DNA from: Chrysemys picta bellii
Lineage: Eukaryota > Chordata > Testudines > Emydidae
Length of the DNA stretch: 64,000 bases
Assembly (NCBI RefSeq): GCF_011386835.1
Contig: NW_027052924.1
Coordinates: 1-64,000 of the forward strand
Direction of reading: 5' to 3'
The notes below the pieces were generated by a model. That model saw nothing but the letters and a program-made list of their open reading frames with translations. It was not told where the DNA came from and did no database searches. The position numbers and the translations under genes were made by a program. Below, piece after piece: positions 46,863 through 57,120 of this stretch; the stretch's first letter is position 1; every line of letters begins with the position of its first letter.

Positions 46863-47401
46863 TTGATAAAGATCTTTGTCTTCACCCACAACCACTTCAG
46901 ATTTGGGGACAACTTATACCTTCAAGTCAGTGGCACTGCTATGGGTACCCACATGGCCCCACAGTATGCCAACATTTTTATGGCTCACTTAGAACAACGC
47001 TTCCTCAGCTCTCGTCCCCTAGTGCCCCTCCTCTACTTCAGCTACATTGATGACATCTTCATCATATGGACCCACAGAAAGGAGGTCCTTGAAGAATTCC
47101 ACCTGGACTTCAACAATTTCCACCCCACCATCAACCTCAGCCTGGACTAGTCCACACAAGACATCCACTTCTTGGACACTACAGGGCAAATAAGTGATGG
47201 TCACATAAACACCACCCTATACCAGAAACCTACTGACCGATATATGTACCTACATGCCTCCAGCTTCCATCCAAGACACATCACACAATCCATTGTCTAC
47301 AGCCAAGCCCTAAGATACAACCGAATTTGCTCCAACCCCTCAGACAGAGACAAACACCTACAAGATCTTTATCAAGCATTCGTAAAACTACAATACCCAC
47401 C
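46863..47401 (+). pseudogene. Penelope reverse transcriptase fragment (inverted)
   Basis: Motifs: FGDNLYLQVSGTAMGTHMAP, the catalytic YIDDIF, and after an in-frame TAG at 47148 QDIHFLDT, TLYQKPTDRYMYLHASS, SQALRYNRICSNPSDR and DLYQAFVKLQYPP. The last motif is also encoded on the minus strand at 46876-46840 because of the inverted repeat. Confidence 0.85.
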
Positions 47402-48526
47402 CCCGCCCCACTTCGCTGCTTGGGGCGGCAAAAAACCTAGAGCCAGCCCTGTCCTTTAGCACCCTCGGATGCAACACATCTGGGCCCATGGACTTGTGCT
47501 CATCCAGCTTTTCTAAATAGTCCCGAACCACTTCTTTCTCCACAGAGGGCTGGTCACCTCGCCCCATGCAGTGCTGCACAGTGCAGTAGTCTGGGAGCTG
47601 ACCTTCTTCATGAAGACAGAGGCAAAAAAAGCACTGAGTACATTAGCTTTTTCCACATCCTCTGTCACTAGGTTGCCTCCCTCATTCAGTAAGGGGCCCA
47701 CACTTTCCTTGACTTTCTTCTTGTTGCTAACGTACCTGAAGAAACCTTTATTGTTACTCTTAACATCTCTTGCTAGCTGCAACTCCAAGTGTGATTTGGC
47801 CTTCCTGATTTCACTCCTGCATGCCTGAGGCCTGGTCTACACTAGGAGGTTATGTTGAATTTAGCAGTGTTAAATCAAATTAACCCTGCACTCGTCCACA
47901 CAACGAAGCTATTTAGTTCGACATAGAGGTCTCTTTAATTCGATTTCTGTACTCCTCCCCGACGAGGAGAATAGCACTAAATTCGACATGGCCATGTCGA
48001 ATTAGGGTAGGTGTGGATGGAATTCGATGGTAATAGCTCCGGGAGCTATCCCACAGTGCACCACTCTGTTGACGCTCTGGACAGCCGTCCGAGCTCGGAT
48101 GCTCTGACCAGCCACACAGAAAAAGCCCCGGGAAAATTTGAATTCCTTTTCCTGTCTGGCCAGTTTGAATCTCATTTCCTGTTTGGACATTGTGGCGAGC
48201 TCAGCAGCACTGGCAACGATGCAGAGCTCTCCAGCAGAGGTGACCATGCAATTGCTGAATAGAAAGAGGGCCCCAGCATGGACTGATCGGGAAGTCTTGG
48301 ATCTGATTGCTGTGTGGGGCGATGAGTCCGTGCTTTCAGAGCAGCGATCGAAAAAATGGAATGCGAAGATCTACGAGAAGATCTCCAAAGCCAAGATGGA
48401 GAGAGGATACAGCCGGGATTCAACGCAGTGCCGCGTGAAAATCAAGGAGCTGAGACAAGGGTACCAGAAGACCAAAGAGTCAAACGGACGCTCCGGATCC
48501 CAGCCCCAGATATGCCGTTTCTACGA
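47397..48526 (+). repeat. truncated left copy of a 2831-bp tandem duplication
   Basis: The segment parallels 50232-51357 at a constant offset near 2831: hAT MITE right end (to 47451, then TCCTTTAG at 47452-47459), CR1 linker (minus strand, ~47460-47828), then the first ~700 bp of Harbinger element 2 including the start of its Myb gene. Homology stops at CTACGA (48526), where the CR1 3' end begins. On the left it is cut inside the hAT poly-C tract, at the junction with the Penelope element. Confidence 0.8.
48138..48526 (+). pseudogene. truncated Harbinger Myb/SANT-like gene (duplicate)
   Basis: Encodes LNRKRAPAWTDREVLDLIAV and VKIKELRQGYQKTKESNGRS, nearly identical to the copy at 51050-51357. 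It stops mid-gene at the duplication junction, so exon 1 lacks its acidic part and exon 2 is missing. The plausible start is the ATG at 48219, which aligns with 51050. Confidence 0.8.
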
Positions 48527-48536
48527 TTGCTGCCCA

Positions 48537-50029
48537 ATAAAATCATAGACTATCAGGGTTGGAAGGGACCTCAGGAGGTCATCTAGTCCAACCCCTGCTC
48601 AAAGCAGGACCAATCCCTAACTAAATCATCCCAGCCAGGGCTTTGTCAAGCCTGACCTTAAAAACCTCTAAGAAAGGAGATTCCACCACCTCCCTAGGTA
48701 ACCCATTCCCGTGCTTCACCACCCTCCTAGTGAAAAAGTTTTTCCTAATATCCAACCTAAACCTCCCCCACTGCAACTTGAGACCATTACTCCTTGTTCT
48801 GTCATCTGCTACCACTGAGAACAGTCTAGATCCACCCTCTTTGAAACCCCCTTTCAGGTAGTTGAAAGCAGCTATCAAATCCCCCCTCATTCTTCTCTTC
48901 TGCGGACTAAACAATCCCAGTTCCCTCAGCCTCTCCTCATAAGTCATGTGCTCATTTTTGTTGCCCTCTGCTGGACTCTTTCCCATTTTTCCACATCCTT
49001 CTTGTAGTGTGGGGCCCCAAACTGGACACAGTACTCCAGATGAGGCCTCACCAATGTCAAATAGAAGGGAACGATCATGTCCCTCGATCTGCTGGCAATG
49101 CCCCTACTTATACAGCCCAAAATGCTGTTAGCCTTCTTGGCAACAAGGGCACACTGTTGATTCATATCCAGCTTCTCGTCCACTGTAACCCCTAGGTTCT
49201 TTTCTGCAGAACTGCTGCCTAGCCATTCGGTCCCTAGTCTGTAGCAGTGCATGGGATTCTTCCGTCCTAAGTGCAGGACTCTGCACTTGTCCTTGTTGAA
49301 CCTCATCAGATTTCTTTTGGCCCAATCCTCTAATTTGTCTAGGTCCCTCTGTGTCCTATCCCTACCCTCCAGCATATCTACCACTCCTCCCAGTTTAGTA
49401 TCATCTGCAAACTTGCTGAGGATGCAGTCCACGCTATCCTCCAAATCATTAATGAAGATATTGAACAAAACCAGCCCCAGGACCGACCCTTGGGGAACTC
49501 CGCTTCATACCGGCTGCCAACTAGACATGGAGCCATTGATCACTACCCGTTGTGCCTGATGATCTAGCTAGCTTTCTATCCAACTTATAGTCCATTCATC
49601 CAGCCCATACTTCTTTAACTTGCCGGCAAGAATACTGTGGGAGACCGTATTTAAAAAAGCTTTACTGAGGTCAAGGAATAACACATCCACTGCTTTCCCC
49701 TCATCCACAGAGCCAGTTATCTCGTCATAGAAGGCAATTAGGTTAGTCAGACATGACTTGCCCTTGGTGAATCCATGCTGATTGTTCCTCATCACTTTCC
49801 TCTCCTCTAAGTGCTTCAGAATTAATTCCTTGAGGACCTGCTCCATGATTTTTCCAGGGACTGAGGTGAGGCTGACTGGCCTGTAGTTCCCCAGATCCTC
49901 CTTCTTCCCTTTTTTAAAGATGGGCACTACATTAGCCTTTTTCCAGTCATCCGGGACCTCCCCCGATCACCATGAGTTTTCAAAGATAATGGCCAATGGC
50001 TCTGCAATCACCTCCGCCAACTCCTTTAG
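48537..50029 (-). mobile_element. CR1 LINE (minus): reverse transcriptase and 3' end
   Basis: The 3' tail begins at AATCATAGACTATCAGGGTTGG-like sequence (48541), then come the GGAAGGGACCTCAGGAGGTC landmarks and, on the minus strand, RT coding sequence up to 50021. The same CR1 continues at 50284-50659 and 54900-55707, split by a hAT MITE and Harbinger element 2. Confidence 0.9.
48944..49927 (-). pseudogene. CR1 reverse transcriptase, frameshifted
   Basis: Two open pieces. 49927-49568 holds MPIFKKGKKEDLGNYRPVSL, NNQHGFTKGKSCLTNLIAFY and FLDLSKAF. 49468-48944 holds the catalytic [44 protein letters not shown] and a thumb-like [13 protein letters not shown] break near 49510-49570 separates them, so the enzyme is dead. 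CR1 RT copies its RNA at a nicked target site. Confidence 0.88.
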
Positions 50030-50283
50030 CAGGGCTGGCTCCAGGCACCAGTGCAGGAAGCAGGTGCTTGGGGCGACCAACGGAAAGGGGCGGCACGTCT
50101 GGGTCTTTGGTGGCAATTCGGGGGCGGGTCCCTCTCAAAGTGAAGGACCCGCCGCTGAATTGCTGCCGAAGAATGAAGAGGCGCGGAAGAGCTGCTGTCG
50201 AAGTGCCGCCGATCGCGGCTTTATCTCCCCCCCCCCCCCGCACTTTGCTGCTTGGGGCGGCAAAAAACCTAGAGCCAGCCCTA
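50030..50283. mobile_element. hAT-type MITE (254 bp) with exact 8-bp target duplication
   Basis: Starts CAGGGCTGGCTCCAGGCACC and ends ACCTAGAGCCAGCCCTA. TCCTTTAG flanks it exactly at 50022-50029 and 50284-50291. It interrupts the CR1 between its RT and linker. A poly-C run lies near 50227-50239. The partial copy ending at 47451 retains the terminal G of the inverted repeat that here has become A. Confidence 0.88.
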
Positions 50284-50659
50284 TCCTTTAGCACCCTCGG
50301 ATGCAGCGCATCTGGCCCCATGGACTTGTGCTCGTCCAGCTTTTCTAAATAGTCCTGAACCACTTCTTTCTCCACAGAGGGCTGGTCACCTCGCCCCATG
50401 CAGTGCTGCACAGTGCAGTAGTCTGGGAGCTGACCTTCTTCATGAAGACAGAGGCAAAAAAAGCACTGAGTACATTAGCTTTTTCACATCATCAGTCACT
50501 AGGTTGCCTCCCTCATTCAGTAAGGGGCCCACACTTTCCTTGACTGTCTTCTTGTTGCTAACCTACCTGAAGAAACCCTTCTTGTTACTCTTAACATCTC
50601 TTGCTAGCTGCTACTCCAAGTGTGATATGGCCTTCCTGATTTCACTCCTGCATGCCTGA
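50284..50659 (-). mobile_element. CR1 LINE (minus): segment between endonuclease and RT
   Basis: The minus strand matches the region between CR1 endonuclease and RT, with the better-preserved duplicate at 47460-47828 encoding ARDVKSNNKGFFRYVSNKKK and NVLSAFFASVF. Here a small deletion near 50487 and substitutions break the frame. Confidence 0.8.
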
Positions 50660-51049
50660 GGCCTGGTCTACACTAGGAGGTTATGTTGAATTTAGCAGTG
50701 TTAAATCAAATTAACCCTGCACCCGTCCACACAACGAAGCTATTTAGTTTGACATAGAGGTCTCTTTAATTCGATTTCTGTACTCCTCCCCGACGAGGGG
50801 AGTAGTGCTAAATTCGACATGGCCATGTCGAATTAGGGTAGGTATGGATGAAATTCGATGGTAATAGCTCTGGGAGCTATCCCACAGTGCACCACTCTGT
50901 TGACGCTCTGGACAGCCGTCTGAGCTCGGATGCTCTGACCAGCCACACAGAAAAAGCCCCGGGAAAATTTGAATTCCTTTTCCTGTCTGGCCAGTTTGAA
51001 TCTCATTTCCTGTTTGGACATTGTAGCGAGCTCAGCAGCACTGGCAACG

Positions 51050-53090
51050 ATGCAGAGTTCTCCAGCAGAGGTGACCATGCAATCGCTGAATAGAAAGAGG
51101 GCCCCAGCATGGACTGATCGGGAAGTCTTGGATCTGATTGCTGTGTGGGGCGATGAGTCCGTGCTTTCGGAGCAGCAATCGAAAAAATGGAATGCGAAGA
51201 TCTACAAGAAGATCTCAAAAGCCATGACAGAGAGAGGATACAGCCGGGATTCAACGCAGTGCCGCGTGAAAATCAAGGAGCTGAGACAAGGGTACCAGAA
51301 GACCAAAGAGTCAAACGGACGCTCCGGATCCCAGCCCCAGACATGCCGTTTCTACGAGGCACTGCATTCCATTCTTAGGTGCGGCCGCCACCACTACCCC
51401 ACCACTGACCGTGGACTCTGACGATGAGATATTGTCAACGGCCGCTTCCTTGGAGATGTTAGCGGACGGGGAAGATGAGGAAGGAGATGAGGAGGACAAG
51501 GCAGTCGACAGCGCTTACAATGCTGATTTCCCCGACAGCCAGGATCTCTTCATCACCCTCACGGAGATCCCCTACCAGCCCTCCCCAGGCGTTAATCCGG
51601 ACCCTAAATCAGGGGAAGGATCAGTCGGTAAGTGTTTTAAACATGTAAACATTTATTTTGAACAGAACAGGAATATTAACAATGGGTTTTTCATGATTAG
51701 TTTGCCCTAGGCGCTTAACGTTTTAGTCCTTGGAAGTGCAACTACTGCAAAAGAATCTAAAAATGTCCAGTTTATCATGATTAGTTTGCCCTAGGCGCTC
51801 TACTTTTTAGTCCTTGCCAGTGCAGCTACTGGAAATAAGATCTATATGTCCGGGGATAGAGCTGAAATCCTCATGGGACATCTCCACGAAGCTCTCCTGG
51901 AGTTAATTGGAAAGCCTTTGCATGAGGTTCCTGGGGAGAGCGGCCTTATTGCGTCCTCCGTGGTAGGAAACTTTTCCACGCCGGGCTAGCAGCAAGTACT
52001 CTGGGATCATTGCCTTACAGAGCATGGCCGCAGATGGCCCTGGTTTTTGCTGGCATTCACGCAGCATGCGGTCTTTCTCTGTGTCAGAAATCCTCATCAG
52101 AGTTATGTCGCTCATGGTGACCTGCTTTGAATTAGGGGAATGTTAATATTGGGACTGCTTGCCTGTTCCTTTACATTACTGTAACCGGCGGTTTACAGCC
52201 ACGCGGTGGAGGCGGGAGAGGGGCAGCATACAGGGATCTTTCCTGGGGACAGCCGCGAGGGGGTGAGACAGGGGCAGAGTTCATGCTTGCCGGATTGCCG
52301 GCAGCAGGAACTGGCCAACGCTAGGAGCATTGCTTTGAACGTGAAAGGAGGGCACTGCTATAAATTACGTTTTAAGCAGCCAAAAGTCTACGGCTTACCA
52401 TGTCAGCCTGCTACCCGAATTCCGCTGTCCTGCTCCGCTTGTCTGATCTCCACTGCAAGACCCCAGGCACTGAATGCGAAGGCCGAAAATTCGACCTTGT
52501 CCTGAGTGCACATGTGATAGGTGCTGTGCATGGTCTTCTTCACAGAGGAAGACTATGTTCATTGTTCACAAAAATGTATCTTTGTGAGGAATTCACTCCC
52601 TTTTTCCCATCCCACAGCTGCGAATGTCTCCCAACCTACCCCGGCATCCCCCTCCCAGAGGCTGGCGCAGATTAGGCGGAGAAAGAAAAGGACACGGGAC
52701 GAGATGTTCTCCGAACTTATGGGCTGCACCCGAGCCGAGGCGGCCCAGCAGACCCAGTAGAGGGAGAACATGTCGCAATACCAGCAATCACACAGCGAAC
52801 GGGAGGAGAGGTGGAGGCAGGAAGACCAGCAGGCGACTCAAACGCTGCTTGCACTTATGAGGGAGCAAACGGACACGCTCCGGCGCCTTGTGGATGTTCT
52901 GCAGGACCGGAGGCAGGAGGACAGAGCCCCGCTGCAGTCTATCTCTAACTGCACCGCCCCCCGCCACAAAGTCCCATCTCCCCCCTCACCCAAAGTCCCA
53001 AGAAGGAGGGGCGTCAGGGGCCGTGAAAACTGTCATTCCACCCCTGCAGACTGCTCAAGTACCAGAAGGCTCTTATTCCCAAAAATTTGA
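51050..53090 (+). pseudogene. Harbinger Myb/SANT-like protein, two exons, with one frame offset and one stop
   Basis: Exon 1 51050-51627 (donor GTAAGT at 51628) and exon 2 from 52618 (after TTTTTCCCATCCCACAG). The Myb/SANT domain reads RKRAPAWTDREVLDLIAVWG and VKIKELRQGYQKTKESNGRS. A +1 frame offset is needed at 51374-51380 to enter the acidic part (LADGEDEEGDEED). Exon 2 has RRKKRTRDEMFSELMG, a TAG at 52758-52760, then the coiled-coil-like SQYQQSHSEREERWRQEDQQ. A poly(A) signal AATAAA lies at 53158-53163. Role as in element 1. Confidence 0.75.
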
Positions 53091-53291
53091 TAAGTCCTTT
53101 CCTTCCTGCCTCACCCAAGCCCCCGTCCCAGTTTCATCCCCTAACTGTGTAGTTGCTAATAAAAAATATGTTTCTGTTAATTACTGTTTCCATCATGTTC
53201 TTTTAGAGGAGAGTGTGTTTGAAGTGGGGAAAGGGGGTTGGTAATTGGAGAGGACAGTCACCTTTACCAGGGTACAGACACGGGGGCAGGT

Positions 53292-54521
53292 TCAGCAGAA
53301 GGCCTCCAGGATGCACAGCGCGTCCCGCTGGGCTCTTCTAATCGCACGGCTGTCTGGCTTGGCGTAATCAGCAGCCAGGCTATTTGCCTCAACCTCTCAC
53401 CCCGCCATAAAGGTCTCCCCCTTGCTCTCACAGAGATTGTGGAGCACATAGCAAGCTGCAATAACAATGGGGATATTGGTTTCGCTGAGATCAGAGCGAG
53501 GCAGTAAGCTTCTCCATCTCCCCTTGAGACATCCAAAAGCACACTCCACCACCATTCTGCACTTGCTCAGGCGGTAGTTGAAGAGTTCTTTTTCAGTGTC
53601 CAGGGCGCCTGTATAGGGCTTCATGAGCCAGGGTATTAGCAGGTAGGCAGGATCCCTGAGGATCACTATAGGCATCTCCACATCCCCAACAGTTATTTTG
53701 TGGTCCGGGAAGTAAATACCTTCCTGCAGCCATCTAAACAGACCAGAGTTCCTGAAAACACGAGCGTCATGAACCTTGCCCGGCCATCCGACGTTGATGT
53801 TTGTAAAACATCCCCTATGGTCCACCGGTGCTTGCAGCAACATTGAAAAGTAGCCCTTTCTGTTAATGTACTGGCTGGCCTGGTGGTCCGGTGCCAGGAC
53901 AGGGATGTGAGTTCCATCTATAGCCCCACCGCAGTTTGGGAATCCCATCGCGGCGAAGCCATCTATGATGACCTGCACGTTTCCCAGGGTCACTACCTTT
54001 GACAGCAGTAGCTCAACGATTGCGTTGGCTACTTGCATCACAGCAACCCCCACGGTAGATTTGCCCACGCTAAAGTGGTTCATGACTGACCGGTAGCTGT
54101 CTGACATTGCAAGCTTCCAGAGGGCTATGGCCACTTGCTTCTGGACAGTCAGGGCTGCTCGCATCCGGGTGCAGGGGACAGCAACTCCCAAAGTTCCAGG
54201 AAAGTTCCCTTACACATCCGAAAGCCACTGTGATTCATCGCAGACCTGCAGCACTATGTGGTCCCACCAGTCCGTGCTTGTTTCCCGGGCCCAGAATCGC
54301 CGTTCCACAGTATCAACATGACCCATTGCCACCAGGATGTTCACAGCGTGGGGTGCCATGCTTTGTGAGAGGTCTGTGCCCCTCTCAGACTTAATGTCCT
54401 CATCGCGCTGCCATAGCCTCCTCGTCCGATTTCTCAGCATCTGACTCTGAAAAAGGTGGATGATAAGGTGCGAGGTGTTGACAACGGCCATAACTGCAGC
54501 GATGGTCACAGCGGGCTCCAT
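53292..54521 (-). pseudogene. Harbinger DDE transposase (HARBI1-like), broken
   Basis: Starts at the ATG at 54521 (MEPAVTIAAVMAVVNTSHL) and breaks near 54210-54180, where a stop and a small deletion remove part of the RMRKGT region. It then has a long open frame from 54191 with QVAIALWKLA, GKSTVGVAVMQV, the catalytic GGAIDGTHIPV, GKVHDARVFRN, ILRDPAYLLIPW and CRMVVECAFGCLKGRW. A stop at 53397-53399 (GETFMAG then TGA) is followed in frame by about 34 more residues of the normal tail. All three catalytic acids are encoded. In the family's second catalytic motif ILRDPAY has Arg where element 1 has Gly. Confidence 0.82.
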
Positions 54522-54899
54522 GCTCGCAGTGCTGTGGCGTCCACGCTGTCACTCACCAGAAAAGTGCGCGAAGTGATTGCCCGCCGGCGCTTTCAGGGAG
54601 GGAGGGCGGGAGTGACGGTTGAACGACGACAGTTACCCAAAACCACCCTCAACACATTTTTTGCCCCAGCAGGCATTGGAGGCTCGACCCAGAATTCCAA
54701 TGGGCAGCGGGGACTGCGCGAACTGTGGGATAGCTGCCCACAGTGCACCGCTTCCAATGTCGACGTTTGCCCCATTAGTGTGGACTCACAAAGTCGAATT
54801 ACTGTCCTTAGTGTGGATACACACGTTCGACTTTGTAATATCGGTTCCAAAAATTCGATTTAAGTAAAATCGAACTACTCTCATAGTGTAGACATACCC

Positions 54900-55707
54900 T
54901 GAGCAATATTTTTATACTCCTTCCTGGTCATTTGTCCAATCTTCTACTTCTTGTAAGCTTCTTTTTTGTGTTTAAGATCAGCAAGGATTTCACTGTTATT
55001 TACTATTCTTTCTACACATTGGGATGTGTTGTTCCTGCAACCTCAGTAAGGATTCTTTAAAATACAGCCAGCTCTCCTGGACTCCTTTCCCCCTCATGTT
55101 ATTCTCCCAGGGGATCCTGCCCATCAGTTCCCTGAGGGAGGCAAAGTCTGCTTTTCTGAAGTCTAGGGTCCGTATTCTGCTGCTCTCCTTTCTTCCTTGT
55201 GTCAGGATTCTGAACTCGACCATCTCATGGTTACTGCCTCCCAGGTTCCCATCCACTTTTGCTTCCCTACTAATTCTTCCCGGTTTGTGAACAGCAGGTT
55301 AAGAAGAGCTCTACCCCTAGTTGGTTCCTCCAGCACTTGCACCAGAAAATTCTCCCCTACACTTCCCAAAAACGTCCTGGATTGTCTGTGCACCGCTGTA
55401 TTGCTCTCCCTGCAGATATCAGGGTGACTGACGTCTCCCATGAGAACCAGGGCCTGCGATCCAGCAACTTCTGTTAGTTGCCGGAAGAAAGCCTCATCCA
55501 CCTCATCCCCCTGGTCTGCTGGTCTATAGCAGACTCCCACCACGACATCACTCTTGTTGCTCACACTTCTCAACTTAATCCAGAGACTCGCAGGTTTTTC
55601 TGCAGTTTCATACCGGAATTCTGAGCAGTCATACTGCTCTCTTACTTACAATGCAACTCCCCACCCTTTTCTGCCCTGCCTGTCCTTCCTGAACAGTCCT
55701 TCCTTTA
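54900..55707 (-). mobile_element. CR1 LINE (minus): endonuclease region, 5'-truncated
   Basis: The minus strand encodes the C-terminal half of the APE-type endonuclease: [70 protein letters not shown] and [20 protein letters not shown]. The usual GDFN catalytic motif reads GDVS here. Frame breaks near 55230 and 55590. The element is cut off around 55707 and lacks the N-terminal half of the nuclease. Confidence 0.85.
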
Positions 55708-57028
55708 CCATGTCTCTACAATTCCCCTCATCCTCTCCAGCCCACCTGCTCCAGGCCTTGATCACCCATCCCATTAACTCTGCCCTCCCCCCACATCTCC
55801 TCTCATTCCCCTTCAGAGCCCACTGTAAAATCATCTAACCCATCAGACCAGCCTATTCTGATCCCTGATTCCCCCGCCACTCTCCCAGCCATTCCCTTTG
55901 TGTCCTTCCCTGGCTCTCCCTTGCCACCCCCTGCCATCCTGCTCCTCAGGCTCCCTTTCTCCTGCCCCAAACTTCCCTCTCTTCCTTCAAGTTCCTGCGT
56001 AAACAAGATCCTGCTCAGGAGAATGGGAAATCAAATAAACCAAGCAAGAGATTCGCTGCTCTTTGGGGTCAGGCCTGTGCCCTCCCCTGTATTGTACAGC
56101 CCCCAGCATGCTGTTGGGACTCAATAAATACCCACGGGTCCTGCGCTCTGACTGCCTTTGATTGCAGACTTTAGGAATGGGATTTAGTGTCTGTGTGTAT
56201 CCTTAGGAAAGAATCTTCTCAGCCCTTTTATTCTCTCAGCCCAGGGCACCGATGCAGCTGTGGCTGGACTAACAATTGGAGCGCCTCACGCTGAGACGGA
56301 CGGCCAGTCCAATCTCATGCTTCAGGGATTCCATGGTCACTGAGGGGTGAGGAAGGAATTTTTTACCCATATGTCAGAGAATAGCAAAGCTGGCCAGGTG
56401 CATTGTGGGGATTTCACCTTCCCCTTTGCTGATGCAAGAGGCAAGATACTGGAGTGGACTGACACAGAATGATTTTGCACCTTGTGGTCGAATCTCCTTT
56501 TCTCATGACACATTATACAAACAGGGTTTGTGGGGAGGCCCCGGGGCTCCCTTGGATTAAAATTCCCAACAAAAGCCAAGAGCAATCCTCCCTTAATCCA
56601 ATCTGGGGGATGCAAACCCCAAGGGCCCTAGCCAGACAGCCCCAGCCCACCTTGCCTCTGTGATGTCAGCAGTGGCCCTGTGACACGAAGGGGGCAGGCA
56701 GCCTGTGGCTCAGTGTGCTCTGGGAGCTGGAGGAGGGAGCACACGGCTGTCTGGGCTCTGCTTTTCAGACAGTTGGGAGCGTTTTTTGGAGCGCATAGCA
56801 CCTGTTTACACAGAACTCGTGGAGGAATCCACATCCTCACTGTCATCTGCGATTATATGTGAGACATCAAAATTCTTCTGTGGCTCGACCATCCCAGCAC
56901 AGGGGTGAGGGACCTTTCCTAGTGTATCCTCAGGGTTAGGAAAAAGAAGTACGAAATTATACCAAGCTCTGAGAATCAGCCTTTCTATAGGTAAATATCT
57001 AAAAAGCAAAAATGGAAAACAAATTTAA
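55708..57028. other. non-coding stretch
   Basis: Pyrimidine-rich to about 56000, then mixed. No exon or repeat family was recognised. CAATAAATACC near 56122 is an isolated poly(A)-like hexamer with no frame upstream. Confidence 0.35.
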
Positions 57029-57120
57029 AATCACTGATTTAAATCAAGATTTCCTGTGCTTGCTGATTTAAATCACAATGAAAATCATTGATTTGACTCG
57101 CTCTGATTTAAACCAGTCCA
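57029..57120. repeat. cluster of TGATTTAAATCA palindromes
   Basis: Two perfect copies of the palindrome TGATTTAAATCA (57035-57046 and 57064-57075) and two degenerate ones (near 57087 and 57104) lie within 90 bp. Similar clusters occur in short DNA transposons of reptiles, but no element ends could be placed. Confidence 0.5.

Larger units (their letters stand above)
45832..47401 (-). mobile_element. Penelope-like element (RT plus GIY-YIG) with its 5' part inverted
   Basis: The minus strand from 46876 to 45832 encodes the end of the RT region and a GIY-YIG endonuclease (IYAIMCQQCPS, MYIGQTGQSLRKRINGHKSD) in an open frame at 46693-46049, then the 3' UTR ending GGCTACCCCCTGATA. The plus strand from 46863 to 47401 encodes the upstream RT with YIDDIFIIW and TDRYMYLHASSFHP; it has a stop at 47148. 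The two halves face each other and share an exact 40-bp inverted repeat (46837-46876 against 47362-47401). Penelope elements are retroelements related to telomerase RT. This copy is inactive. Confidence 0.85.
50660..54899 (+). mobile_element. PIF/Harbinger DNA transposon 2, 4240 bp, TGA target duplication
   Basis: Left end GGCCTGGTCTACACTAGG, right end CTCATAGTGTAGACATACCC. TGA flanks it at 50657-50659 and 54900-54902. Its Myb-like gene is on the plus strand and its transposase on the minus strand, the mirror image of element 1. It lies inside the CR1 that resumes at 54900. Confidence 0.85.
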
